Part shown: piece by piece, positions 22,023 to 29,689 of the stretch
How positions within the stretch are numbered: position 1 is the first letter of the stretch
Layout: each line of letters opens with the position of its first letter
Assembly (NCBI GenBank): GCA_021818905.1
Contig: JAKASS010000005.1
Span: 1 to 58,269, forward strand
Direction of reading: 5' to 3'
Source: Nanobdellota archaeon
GTDB lineage: Archaea; Nanobdellota; Nanobdellia; Parvarchaeales; Parvarchaeaceae
DNA: 58,269 nt
Translations under genes and position numbers: made by a program
The notes under the pieces: generated by a model
What the model was told of the DNA's origin: nothing
Databases searched by the model: none
Seen by the model: only the letters and a program-made list of their open reading frames with translations

Positions 22023-23573
22023 ATGCTCCACGATCATAAGTCGCAATCAGCATTAGAATATCTCATGACCTATGGCTGGGCCATACTGATCATAGTGATA
22101 GTAGCGGCAGTCCTTGATGCAATGGGCATCTTCAATCCCGCTGCGGCGGCAAACGTCCCATTCACAGTGACAGGCACGTCAGGAACGGTGATAGCCGCAG
22201 GTCAGGGGAATGCGACGCAGATATATCTTACGATATACGATCAAACGGGTTATCCTGTGACAATAGACTATCTATCCTTCGAATCGGGCGGAGCGACCTA
22301 TTCTGCATTCGGCTGTGCCGGCTTCCCGCCTTACCAGCTTGTGGCAGGCCAAAGCACCATATGTGCCATCCGTTCATCCCCGAACGGCAACTTCCGGAGT
22401 CCGCTAGGAGGGCAGGTGTCCATAACATACCTGGAAGACAACGGCGTACCGGGACAGAACTTCATGACGACAAGCTCGATAAGGATGTCATTGACGACCT
22501 CTAAGCTGGACAACAACGGCGAGAACCTCTCTTTTCCTTTAATGACTACGTTCACAGAATCAGGTCTTCCTTCCGGTACATCGTGGAATGTCACGTATGA
22601 CGGAGTGACTAACCACTCTGCCACAAATACAATAACGTTTTTGGCATTGGCAGACCCATTTTCGTACACGATATACAATCAACTAATTTCAAGTACTGCG
22701 GGTTACTGTTATCTTAAAATGTATTCCGTGCCAGTTCTATCTTCAGGCTCGGCTAATGGCGGTTCTTCCATACCGGTCACGTTCACAAATTCTTCCGGGT
22801 GTACGCTCGCATACGTTGCAAATTATGGTGCAAATACCACTTCCGTCATCAATACCTCTACCAATACAGTCATAGGCGGCCCGATAACCGTCGGTTCCCA
22901 TCCGGATGGTGTAGCCATAACCCCCAATGGTAAATTTGCATACGTTACAAATTTTTATGTAAATGCAGTTTCCGTCATCAATACCTCTTCCAATACGGTC
23001 ATAGCCACCATAACCGTAAGTGCTAACCCGAATGGTGTAGCCATAACCCCCAATGGTAAATTTGCATACGTTACGAATCAGAATGCAAATGCAGTTTCCG
23101 TCATCAATACCTCTTCCAATACGGTCATAGCCACCATAACCGTAAGTGCTAACCCGAATGGTGTAGCCATAACCCCCAATGGTAAATTTGCATACGTTAC
23201 GAATCAGAATGCAAATGCAGTTTCCGTCATCAATACCTCTTCCAATACGGTCATAGCCACCATAACCGTCGGTTCCCATCCGTTTGGCGTAGCCATAACC
23301 CCCAATGGTAAATTTGCATACGTTACGAATCAGAATGCAAATGCAGTTTCCGTCATCAATACCTCTTCCAATACGGTCATAGCCACCATAACCGTAGGTG
23401 CTTATCCAGAGGGCATAGCCATAACCCCCAATGGTAAATTCGTATACGTTGTAGATTATAATACAAATACAGTTACTGTCATCAATACTACTTCCAATAT
23501 GGCCATAGGCCCCCTGATAGCCGTAGGTAATAGCCCGATTGACATGTCACTTTCTTCCGTAGATTCAGTTTGA
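22023..23573 (+). CDS. Surface protein: class III signal peptide plus YVTN beta-propeller
   Basis: The 516-residue protein begins MLHDHKSQSALEYLMTYGWA, the class III (type IV pilin-like) signal common in DPANN archaea. Cleavage is expected before the QSALEYL segment, leaving the hydrophobic helix for pilus-like assembly or membrane anchoring. A pilin-like domain with GQGNATQIYL and a link domain (FTESGLPSGTSWNVTYDG) follow. Then five to six 42-residue YVTN repeats (AITPNGKFAYVTN, SVINTSSNTVIATITV) form a beta-propeller. Longer upstream starts are unlikely because they would translate the (TC)n tract and the hairpin. It is probably an adhesin or S-layer-associated protein. Confidence 0.85.
   Translation: MLHDHKSQSALEYLMTYGWAILIIVIVAAVLDAMGIFNPAAAANVPFTVTGTSGTVIAAGQGNATQIYLTIYDQTGYPVTIDYLSFESGGATYSAFGCAGFPPYQLVAGQSTICAIRSSPNGNFRSPLGGQVSITYLEDNGVPGQNFMTTSSIRMSLTTSKLDNNGENLSFPLMTTFTESGLPSGTSWNVTYDGVTNHSATNTITFLALADPFSYTIYNQLISSTAGYCYLKMYSVPVLSSGSANGGSSIPVTFTNSSGCTLAYVANYGANTTSVINTSTNTVIGGPITVGSHPDGVAITPNGKFAYVTNFYVNAVSVINTSSNTVIATITVSANPNGVAITPNGKFAYVTNQNANAVSVINTSSNTVIATITVSANPNGVAITPNGKFAYVTNQNANAVSVINTSSNTVIATITVGSHPFGVAITPNGKFAYVTNQNANAVSVINTSSNTVIATITVGAYPEGIAITPNGKFVYVVDYNTNTVTVINTTSNMAIGPLIAVGNSPIDMSLSSVDSV
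22917..23500 (+). repeat. Tandem 126-bp repeats encoding YVTN blades
   Basis: The sequence CCCCCAATGGTAAATTTGCA recurs at about 22921, 23047, 23173 and 23299, with a variant at 23425: a strict 126-bp period (42 codons). The central units are nearly identical in DNA, not only in protein, indicating recent duplication or gene conversion. Confidence 0.9.
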
Positions 23574-24003
23574 TTACTCGATAAACAGAGTCATGGTAAC
23601 AGTTATAGTAGATCTATAACTTATTAGCTTCATTTTGCATCCTTTATATGAATCTTTGAGTTTTCAAATGGTAAAGGTGGAATATCTCCGTTCTTAGAAA
23701 GGGTTATTTCCAGTTTCTTTGGAACAAATTGTTTCTGTTCTTTTTCTTCTATCTTTAGCATTTTTTGTTCTATTTTGGGGGAGTTCTATTTTATTCTAAT
23801 TTACAACTGGTTCCATTCTATTTTAATTCTGTTTAATTCTATTTTGAGCTGTTTTTATAGGCTCTAATTTCTATTTTTACTCTATCTGATTCTATTTTAT
23901 TCTAATTTTTCTTGGATTAGAATCGGTTCCATTCTATTTTGAATCTGTTTTTATTCTGTTTAATTCTATTTTATTCTAATTTATTCTGTTTTTAAGGCTT
24001 TGT
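23574..24003. repeat. Non-coding stretch with a T-rich imperfect repeat tract
   Basis: No gene is seen here. From about 23765 to 23995 the plus strand is built from recurring TTCTATTTT, TTCTAATTT and TTCTGTTTA words. Two longer related blocks each contain GGTTCCATTCTATTTT (near 23811 and 23925). Neither strand is open. There are no spacer-like unique inserts as in CRISPR. Confidence 0.6.
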
Positions 24004-24365
24004 TTATAAGTCTTCAAGTTTCTTTAGAATATTTTTAGAAAGATGCGCCGGCTTTCGTTCCTTAATCCGCTTTTTTATCTTCCAAAGTGTCGATGTATTT
24101 ATTCCGATTCTTTCAGCGTCTTTAACTTTCATTTTTCTAATCAGCCTTTCCAGCTCTTTTTGGTCTGTATAAACGTTTTGCTCTAATCTGTTGAGACAAA
24201 CTAAGGCCTTTTCTACGTTGTTGGCTTCCTTTCCTATCGACGTTATTTTATCAACTACTATATGCTTTCTATGTAAAATTCCCTCGTGACCATCGAGTTT
24301 ATGCTCTGGGTGTTTTACGTATCTCCAAAGTTCATCACTTAAAGTTTTCCAGTATTCAACTCCTT
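24004..24365 (-). pseudogene. 5'-truncated gene cut by the IS6-type element
   Basis: The minus strand is open from the IS border (24365) to TAA at 24004-24006, about 120 codons with no start. It encodes YWKTLSDELWRYVKHPEHKL, HRKHIVVDKITSIGKEANNV and, near the end, KMKVKDAERIGINTSTLWKI, a helix-turn-helix-like ending. The family is not recognised. On the far side of the IS (25306-25350) lie only a TATA-like AAATTTATAA and the end of the relE gene, so the N-terminal part was deleted as well as displaced. Confidence 0.7.
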
Positions 24366-25305
24366 GGCACTGTTACCAAATACGGTTGGTGAATCTTAAT
24401 TACACCGGCTGCCATCTTTATTTAAGGTGAAAATGGAAAACCGATGTAATTATTGTAAAAGTAGCAGCGCAGCCTTAAATGGTTTTAGAAAGACGAAAAA
24501 CAGGGGAAACGTACAGCGATACCGTTGTACGTCCTGTGGCAAGACGTTCGTAGAAAACATCGGTTTCAGGTGGAAACACCATGCGAAACGCACCATGATC
24601 GGCAGCATCCACCTGCATCTGATGGGATCGTCGCTTAGGGAAGCCGCGAAGTTCCTTTCCGTGTCCGTTGATTCCGTATTCAGGTGATTCCTGGAATATG
24701 GAAAGATGATCGTAGGATACGTAAAGGACATCAAGCCTTTCAGGACGGAAAGGCTTCACATGGACGAGATGTCCGTAAAGATGCGCGGGAAGTCCTTTTA
24801 CGTATGGGCTTCCATCTGCAGGGAAAGCAGGTTTGCCACGGCTTTCCTCGCTTCCGACAGGACGAAGAAGAACGCCAGACTGCTGATGAAAGAGTCCCCG
24901 CCCGCCATCAACATCACTACGGATGGCGCATTTGGATACGGCTCCGTCATAAGGGAAGCCAAGGGATCGTGGTATTACCACAATCGTTATCATCGCTGCG
25001 CTTCCTTCGAGGACAAGAAGGACAATGATCCCATGGAAAGACGGGACAATCCCTATCGTGCTAATACTCACGAGCTTCGCGGCTTCAAGAAGCTCGCCAC
25101 TGGAGACCTGTTCGTAAGGTTGTGGACGTTCTACTATGACTTCATAAGGCCGCATTCTTCCCTCGGCAGGACCCCTGCTGAAGAAGCGGGACTTGTAAGG
25201 TATTACAAAGGCGATGATTGGTTAGGACGGTGGGAGCGATGGGTCGAGAGAGCTTCGCTCTCTTTTTATTTGGCTTATATATCAACCGTATTTAGTAACA
25301 GTGCC
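24366..25305 (+). mobile_element. IS6-family-like insertion sequence (940 bp)
   Basis: Inverted repeats of 23 bp with one mismatch bound the element: GGCACTGTTACCAAATACGG at 24366 and its complement ending at 25305. The GGCACTGTT end is characteristic of the IS6/IS26 group. The expected 8-bp target duplication is absent (AACTCCTT on the left, TTATAAAT on the right). This suggests replicon fusion and recombination or an adjacent deletion, as IS6 elements cause. Confidence 0.85.
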
Positions 25306-25311
25306 TTATAA
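24427..25311 (+). pseudogene. IS6-type transposase with an in-frame TGA
   Basis: The N-terminal part has a zinc ribbon (CNYCKSS, YRCTSCGKTF) and ends at TGA 24685-24687 after SVSVDSVFR. The same frame continues FLEYGKMIVGYVKDIKPF and holds the DDE domain: HMDEMSVKMRGKSFYVW, ITTDGAFGY and the Glu region MERRDN. Then come THELRGFKKL and FIRPHSSLGRTPAEEAGL. A single G-to-A change (TGG to TGA) would account for the stop. The C-terminus reads through the right inverted repeat and ends at 25311, just outside the element. Confidence 0.8.
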
Positions 25312-25352
25312 ATTTATGACTTTAGATTCTCTTCACTTATTTTATCCTTTGT

Positions 25353-25619
25353 TTAGTCTTTACCGTATACCTGTTTATGCGAACAGACCTTCAGCAAGAA
25401 TATCTCTCTGTTCTTGAAATCAACTGTATAAGCTATCCGATTGCTGTGACTTATATCCAGCGCATAGAAGCCAAGATTTCCTTTCTTTACACCAAGTTGC
25501 AGAGGATTTTCCACCGCGCCCAGTTCGATGATTTTACTTTTAGTTCTTTCTTGCATTTCCGTGCTCTTATTTTTGAACAATCTCTTGAAAGTCTTGGTTA
25601 TGACAAACGACCAAACCAT
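25353..25619 (-). CDS. relE: RelE/ParE-type toxin
   Basis: The 88-residue protein has the compact RelE fold pattern: MVWSFVITKTFKRLFKNKS, then LGVKKGNLGFYALDIS, NRIAYTVDFKNREIFLLKV and a final CSHKQVYGKD. RelE-family toxins cleave mRNA in the ribosomal A site or poison gyrase; which applies here is unknown. It follows its antitoxin gene by 1 base, with the antitoxin translated first. Confidence 0.85.
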   Translation of the reverse strand: MVWSFVITKTFKRLFKNKSTEMQERTKSKIIELGAVENPLQLGVKKGNLGFYALDISHSNRIAYTVDFKNREIFLLKVCSHKQVYGKD

Positions 25620-25620
25620 A

Positions 25621-25857
25621 TCAGCTTTCTAGGTGTTTAATCGCGCTTTTTGCGTCTGAGAATTTTACAAAATCTCCTTTTTTGATGTCTATAAGGCTGT
25701 TTTTTATCTCTTCTATCTCGTTTAAGTCAAATCCGCCGACACTTTCATCTATGCCTATCAATCTTTTGATTACTTCATTCAAGGCTTCTCTTTTGTGGAT
25801 CTTGAGCTTTTCCAGCTCTTTTCTTACTTCTGAACTTATTTGTATCGTCGTTGCCAT
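25621..25857 (-). CDS. RelB/VapB-like antitoxin
   Basis: The 78-residue protein starts with a short DNA-binding segment of ribbon-helix-helix type (TTIQISSEVRKELEKLKIHK) and has an acidic C-terminal tail that would wrap the toxin. It is the first gene of a two-gene toxin-antitoxin operon. A palindromic AGTATTAATACT lies about 25-35 bases upstream and may be both TATA box and autoregulatory site. Confidence 0.8.
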   Translation of the reverse strand: MATTIQISSEVRKELEKLKIHKREALNEVIKRLIGIDESVGGFDLNEIEEIKNSLIDIKKGDFVKFSDAKSAIKHLES

Positions 25858-26100
25858 AGCTAGTTATAACACGCTATAGTATTAATACTTTATTGTCGTC
25901 TTCCCTTATTTTATGCTTTTGTTAGCTCTTCTTTTATTCCTTATTTTGGAGCATCCCCTTTATAACCCACCACAACTTTATCCGCACAGCTAAAAACGGT
26001 TCAAATATAGTCTAGTTCATGTAGCAAGGGAATATAGATATCTCCAGAAATGGCGCAACTTTATAACCGTCTTTCCTTGCGGTTTTGAGTGGACCGGCCC

Positions 26101-26709
26101 TTAATAGAGCCAGGGGAATAATCGATACGTCCGCCCTGCATATTTCTCGTACTCAGCGCCGAAGCGGGAACGCAAGGCATTTTCTTCGATTTTGATTCGA
26201 TAGACATATACAGTAAGACCAGATGCGATTGTGATAACGATTCCGAACACCGGGCCAAGAGTGACTGCCAAGCCGATTATAGTCAGGAAGCCACCCGTGT
26301 AAGCGGGGTGGCGGATCCATCGATATGGGCCGTTTTTTACGATCCGATGATCTTGGGAGATGGTGATCGGCATGGTGAAGAATCGACCGAGGGTTCGTAA
26401 CGCCCATTCTCGTATCGCTAACCCGATTGCTACTATAGCGATTCCTAACGCGACTGTATATACTGGCAGATAGCCGCCGATGCCGGTCACAAATCCGAAC
26501 AAATCGGCAATTAAGCCGATCGTGATCCCGATCGCTATTATCGGATAGGTGCCTTTGTCGATTCTGGAGGAAGGATGTTTAGGAGCACCTTGGCGCCACG
26601 TGGATCGCCTAGCGAAATATTCCGACACGCACCAAGCGATGGCAAGCAAAAACGTCGCGACTACGGGAATGGAATGCATTGCAAATAGATTACTTAAGAA
26701 TCCAAACAT
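26101..26709 (-). CDS. ICMT-like membrane methyltransferase
   Basis: The 202-residue protein has about five membrane spans and the isoprenylcysteine carboxyl methyltransferase/PEMT signature: GPYRWIRHPAYTGGFL, then EENALRSRFGAEYEKYAGRT and RLFPWLY. Such enzymes methylate lipophilic substrates at the membrane using S-adenosylmethionine. Prokaryotic members act on lipids, isoprenoids or unknown compounds. Its GC content and codon use (many CCG, GCG, ATC) look higher than in its neighbours, suggesting acquisition from another lineage. Confidence 0.85.
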   Translation of the reverse strand: MFGFLSNLFAMHSIPVVATFLLAIAWCVSEYFARRSTWRQGAPKHPSSRIDKGTYPIIAIGITIGLIADLFGFVTGIGGYLPVYTVALGIAIVAIGLAIREWALRTLGRFFTMPITISQDHRIVKNGPYRWIRHPAYTGGFLTIIGLAVTLGPVFGIVITIASGLTVYVYRIKIEENALRSRFGAEYEKYAGRTYRLFPWLY

Positions 26710-26853
26710 AAGTTTCCACTGACCATTTCAGCGACATCCAAGGCAAGCTCACCGCATTCGTTAGTCATAAATTTTATCGTTTCTCCCTATCCTTTTTGTA
26801 AGTCATCCCTTATTTACCTTTAATGTGGTCAAAAGACCCCTTAAATTTATTTA

Positions 26854-27184
26854 TCAAGCCTTTTTTATTTTGCCGGGGGTTTTATGCATAAGCCTCTTAT
26901 CTTCAAAGGCCAGCAGTTTAAGGATGCGGTCTCTATTTCTTACATACAAGCGGTTATTAGGGTCGATAGATATGGCGGCATCAAACTCCATCACAGCATC
27001 TACATATTTTCTAACGCATTTCCGTTGCTGTTATATGCCGCAGCATTTTTGGGTCGAATCTTATAGCATTTTCATATTCTTTTGTCGCTTCTCCATACTT
27101 TCCGAGGGAAAACAACGCAACCCCTCTGTCAAAGTGAACCTTTCCATCAGAAGCATCTCGTCTGGCTGACAGTTTTCTGGGCAC
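26854..27184 (-). pseudogene. TPR-repeat protein with a frameshift
   Basis: From a GTG at 27184 the minus strand encodes PRKLSARRDASDGKVHFDRG, ALFSLGKYGEATKEYENAIR and FDPK. The reading frame then shifts and continues NAAAYNSNGNALEKYVDAVM and FDAAISIDPNNRL to a TGA at 26854-26856. Both segments are canonical tetratricopeptide repeats in different frames. It lies 4 bases downstream of the gene at 27189 on the same strand. Confidence 0.65.
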
Positions 27185-27188
27185 ATGA

Positions 27189-27788
27189 TTACTTTCTTCT
27201 TTGCAATAATTTATTGGACTGGTAAAAGCTTTCTACGCTCGATCTCTCCCACCAGCCTTCTAGTTCTGGATTTTCTATGAGTTCAGGCTTGTGGAATGGC
27301 ACCCTGCCCGGAGACAATGTCATACTAAGTGGATGTACACCTACTTTGTCTCGGATTTGTATCGGCTTGTCCCCTTTGAACCAAGTTCCTAATCTTATTA
27401 GCGACCTCCGTATAGCTATATCCTGCAGGTGCGTCCGATCGGTTTCCTGTACTGCGTAGTCCAAGCCGCAATTTACGTTGGAAGGCGAATCATCATATAC
27501 TTCAGACGCATCCGAAATCAATTGCTTTAGCACATTTGGGTTTCTCTTTAAGAATTCAAAATACGCGTCTTCATAAAGTGCATATGCGCCGGGTTCTCCC
27601 ACATAAATGTCCCCAATTTTCCAGACGACTCGCCAGTTTCCCTCGCCGTATTTGTCATCCCGCTCCTTGCGTTTGTCGTTTCTTTTAGAGCCCAAGTATC
27701 CAGTCCTGCCGACGGTTTCCCAGTTGGAAAGATTTTTTTCTACGCCAAAAAGCCTGTGTTCCTCTCTTTTAAGATCTAATTGTTCCAT
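27189..27788 (-). CDS. Hypothetical protein of 199 residues
   Basis: The soluble protein begins MEQLDLKREEHRLFGVEKN. It has a strongly patterned C-terminal half (DRTHLQDIAIRRSLIRLGTW, LSPGRVPFHKP, GWWERSSVESFYQSNKLLQ). The density of Trp, His and Arg suggests a nucleic-acid or enzyme role, but no family is recognised. Its upstream region, shared with 27852, is short, with a TATA-like TTATATG element near the start. Confidence 0.6.
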   Translation of the reverse strand: MEQLDLKREEHRLFGVEKNLSNWETVGRTGYLGSKRNDKRKERDDKYGEGNWRVVWKIGDIYVGEPGAYALYEDAYFEFLKRNPNVLKQLISDASEVYDDSPSNVNCGLDYAVQETDRTHLQDIAIRRSLIRLGTWFKGDKPIQIRDKVGVHPLSMTLSPGRVPFHKPELIENPELEGWWERSSVESFYQSNKLLQRRK

Positions 27789-27851
27789 ACGTTTAGCTTT
27801 TTGTTATAATTTATATGCTTTATGCATAATCTAATTTTGTCTATTCTAGCA

Positions 27852-28559
27852 TTATCTCTTTGCAGTCCCATAGATTATAGTAGCAAATCCCGTGTCAGCT
27901 TTGTTCTTTTTGTACGCCAATTTTATATTTCTAAATCCTGCCTTTTTAAATACCTTTTTGAAGATGGCTATTGATATAGGGGCCATACCATCGAACTGAG
28001 GAACTTCTTCAGCTATATCAGTTCTCCTGGCCAACCAGTTTACGAACAGAGCGCTTCCATCCTTCTTTAAGCGCGCGTACATGTTCTTAACGGCAATCAA
28101 AAGTTCAGATTCACTGTTAACACAACCTATACAGCCGATTTCTGTTACATAATCATATTTTTTCTTAAACGGAAGAGATTTTAGTATATTCGCAACTTTC
28201 AATTTTCCTATTTTTTTGAAAGCATCCATTACTAAGCTTTTGTCTTTTTTTGAATATGGGTTAGCAGCCAATCCGTGGGTTAGCAGCCAATCCGCAAGTT
28301 TGTAATAAATCTCTGGCTTTTTGCTTTTTACCAAAAGATTTTTAAGATATTCTATATTCTCTGACAAAATGTCAAAAGCATCTATGCTAGTTGCGTTTTG
28401 CATGAACATCGCCCAGTAAAGCAATGAAGGTCCACAGCCAAAGTCCAATACCTTCCCCTTTACATTATTAAATAATAGTTTACCCACAAAAGCAGTTTCT
28501 GGCGTGATTGAACCATACTCTTCTTTTATGTATCTGTCAATGCAGCTCTTAACGCTCAT
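27852..28559 (-). CDS. Class I SAM-dependent methyltransferase
   Basis: The 235-residue protein has the SAM-binding motif I VLDFGCGPSLLYWAMFM near residues 35-51, an acidic end of strand 2 (SIDAFDILSENIEYLK) and the VTEIGCIGCVNSESELL region corresponding to motif IV. The N-terminal IDRYIKEEYGSITPE and overall layout resemble the NNMT/PNMT-like small-molecule methyltransferases. The substrate is unknown. It lies about 20 bases downstream of the deaminase gene on the same strand, so they may form an operon. Confidence 0.75.
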   Translation of the reverse strand: MSVKSCIDRYIKEEYGSITPETAFVGKLLFNNVKGKVLDFGCGPSLLYWAMFMQNATSIDAFDILSENIEYLKNLLVKSKKPEIYYKLADWLLTHGLAANPYSKKDKSLVMDAFKKIGKLKVANILKSLPFKKKYDYVTEIGCIGCVNSESELLIAVKNMYARLKKDGSALFVNWLARRTDIAEEVPQFDGMAPISIAIFKKVFKKAGFRNIKLAYKKNKADTGFATIIYGTAKR

Positions 28560-28579
28560 AAAAATCGGTAGAGTATCAT

Positions 28580-29137
28580 TTATTGTATACTTTTAGATTT
28601 GTAATTCTGCTTCGTAGTTTCTGCCGTCATGGCATCAAGCTTTATCTCTGTTATCCCGACCGTCTTTAGAAAAGATACGCAGCCATCGCATGCCCAGTAA
28701 TGCCCAGCGAGGTATAAACTAGCCCCTTTAAGTTTTTCAAGTTCTTCCTTCGAAAAAGCGGAAAGGACCACGTCTTCTGAGACCTTTAAGTTGCTCGCGA
28801 ATTTCTTCGTTTCCGTGAGTTCTCTTTCTTCTCGTATATTAAGACATGCCATTATTTCTGCATGTAACGGTGCACATAGCTCATAACCCGTTCCCGTCTT
28901 TACATTTGATCTAGGACACATCGCGAGAATCTGGCCATACTCACACTCGGCAGGCGCGCAGGAATTGCACCCTATAGAAAGTATCCTATACTTATTCAGA
29001 GAAGATTCGTAGCGAGCTATCGCCGCAGCCGTACGAGTTTTGAGACAGTTTGAATTGATTAGGTAATCGCGGACAGATTTTTTAATGTCGTCTTCTGTGT
29101 CAACTAATAAATCTTGTAATTTAGGCCCCGCCATCAT
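28580..29137 (-). CDS. Cytidine/deoxycytidylate deaminase-family protein
   Basis: The 185-residue protein carries the zinc-dependent deaminase signature: His-Ala-Glu in APLHAEIMACLNI (catalytic Glu) and Cys-x2-Cys in HYWACDGCVSFLKTVGI. Several extra Cys residues occur in an earlier segment (GCNSCAPAECEYGQILAMC), as in dCMP deaminases with a second structural metal site. A likely role is pyrimidine or modified-nucleoside deamination. The substrate is not determined by the sequence. Confidence 0.75.
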   Translation of the reverse strand: MMAGPKLQDLLVDTEDDIKKSVRDYLINSNCLKTRTAAAIARYESSLNKYRILSIGCNSCAPAECEYGQILAMCPRSNVKTGTGYELCAPLHAEIMACLNIREERELTETKKFASNLKVSEDVVLSAFSKEELEKLKGASLYLAGHYWACDGCVSFLKTVGITEIKLDAMTAETTKQNYKSKSIQ

Positions 29138-29179
29138 CCAATAATATGGATCTGGACGGATTATATACTTATTTGACGG

Positions 29180-29683
29180 ATGTTAAAGCCAAGATCGCTA
29201 ATAAATCCACTTTATGCAAGACTATTTATTATGTGGAAGCAACATTATTCTATACACCATATGCGAGAGGACAATAAGCATAAAAAAATTGAGAATTGGC
29301 GCCAGATGCGTTCTCATCGTTTTTGGTTTTTTCCTTTTAGGTTAGTCGTCTTTTTTATAATAATATATGTATTCATCGCGATTGTCAGCGGGATAGCGGG
29401 CTATTATAATCTCAGCACAGGGCCGTTTGTAGGAATAATCGTAGGGATAAGTTGGATGTTCTGGGCATTCGTGCTAATTTTCGTTCTCTTCTTCGCTTTA
29501 CGACTCTTTTTCGGTGGATTTTGGTATGCTTACTCCGGCATGCCAAGTAGATTGCCCCATGGTGACTTTCGCCACGTGGATTGGGATAAAATGGCGTTAA
29601 ACCGCGCTAAGATGCGCCTAGCGTCCGGTGAAATATCAGAAAAAGAGTATAGAAACATAGTAAAGCTGATAAAAGGCAAGTAG
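29180..29683 (+). CDS. Membrane protein with C-terminal SHOCT-like domain
   Basis: A Met at 29231 (MWKQHYSIHHMREDN) is a likelier start than 29180. It gives a basic cytoplasmic N-terminus, two membrane helices (VVFFIIIYVFIAIVSG and ISWMFWAFVLIFVLFF) and a C-terminal KMRLASGEISEKEYRNIVKL segment. The last has the short helical SHOCT pattern (about 30 residues, oligomerisation-like). It ends 6 bases before the aldehyde dehydrogenase and may be co-transcribed with it. Its function is unknown. Confidence 0.7.
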   Translation: MLKPRSLINPLYARLFIMWKQHYSIHHMREDNKHKKIENWRQMRSHRFWFFPFRLVVFFIIIYVFIAIVSGIAGYYNLSTGPFVGIIVGISWMFWAFVLIFVLFFALRLFFGGFWYAYSGMPSRLPHGDFRHVDWDKMALNRAKMRLASGEISEKEYRNIVKLIKGK

Positions 29684-29689
29684 TTCTTT

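Noticed and set aside
22743-23279. Minus-strand frame encoding repeated GYGGYDRIGRG segments opposite the beta-propeller gene
   Set aside because: It is the antisense shadow of the 126-bp YVTN repeats; its apparent repetition comes from the coding strand and there is no promoter or ribosome binding site.
22917-23995. Possible CRISPR array in the repeat-rich region
   Set aside because: The 126-bp repeats are coding and contiguous, and the T-rich tract has no constant repeat with unique spacers; no cas genes are present.
20456-24687. Stop-codon reassignment (TAG or TGA) suggested by three in-frame stops in otherwise good frames
   Set aside because: TAG and TGA both end normal genes in the window (for example at 1262, 29683, 31183 and 52174), and the interrupted genes lie among other decayed sequences, so simple nonsense mutations are the better explanation.
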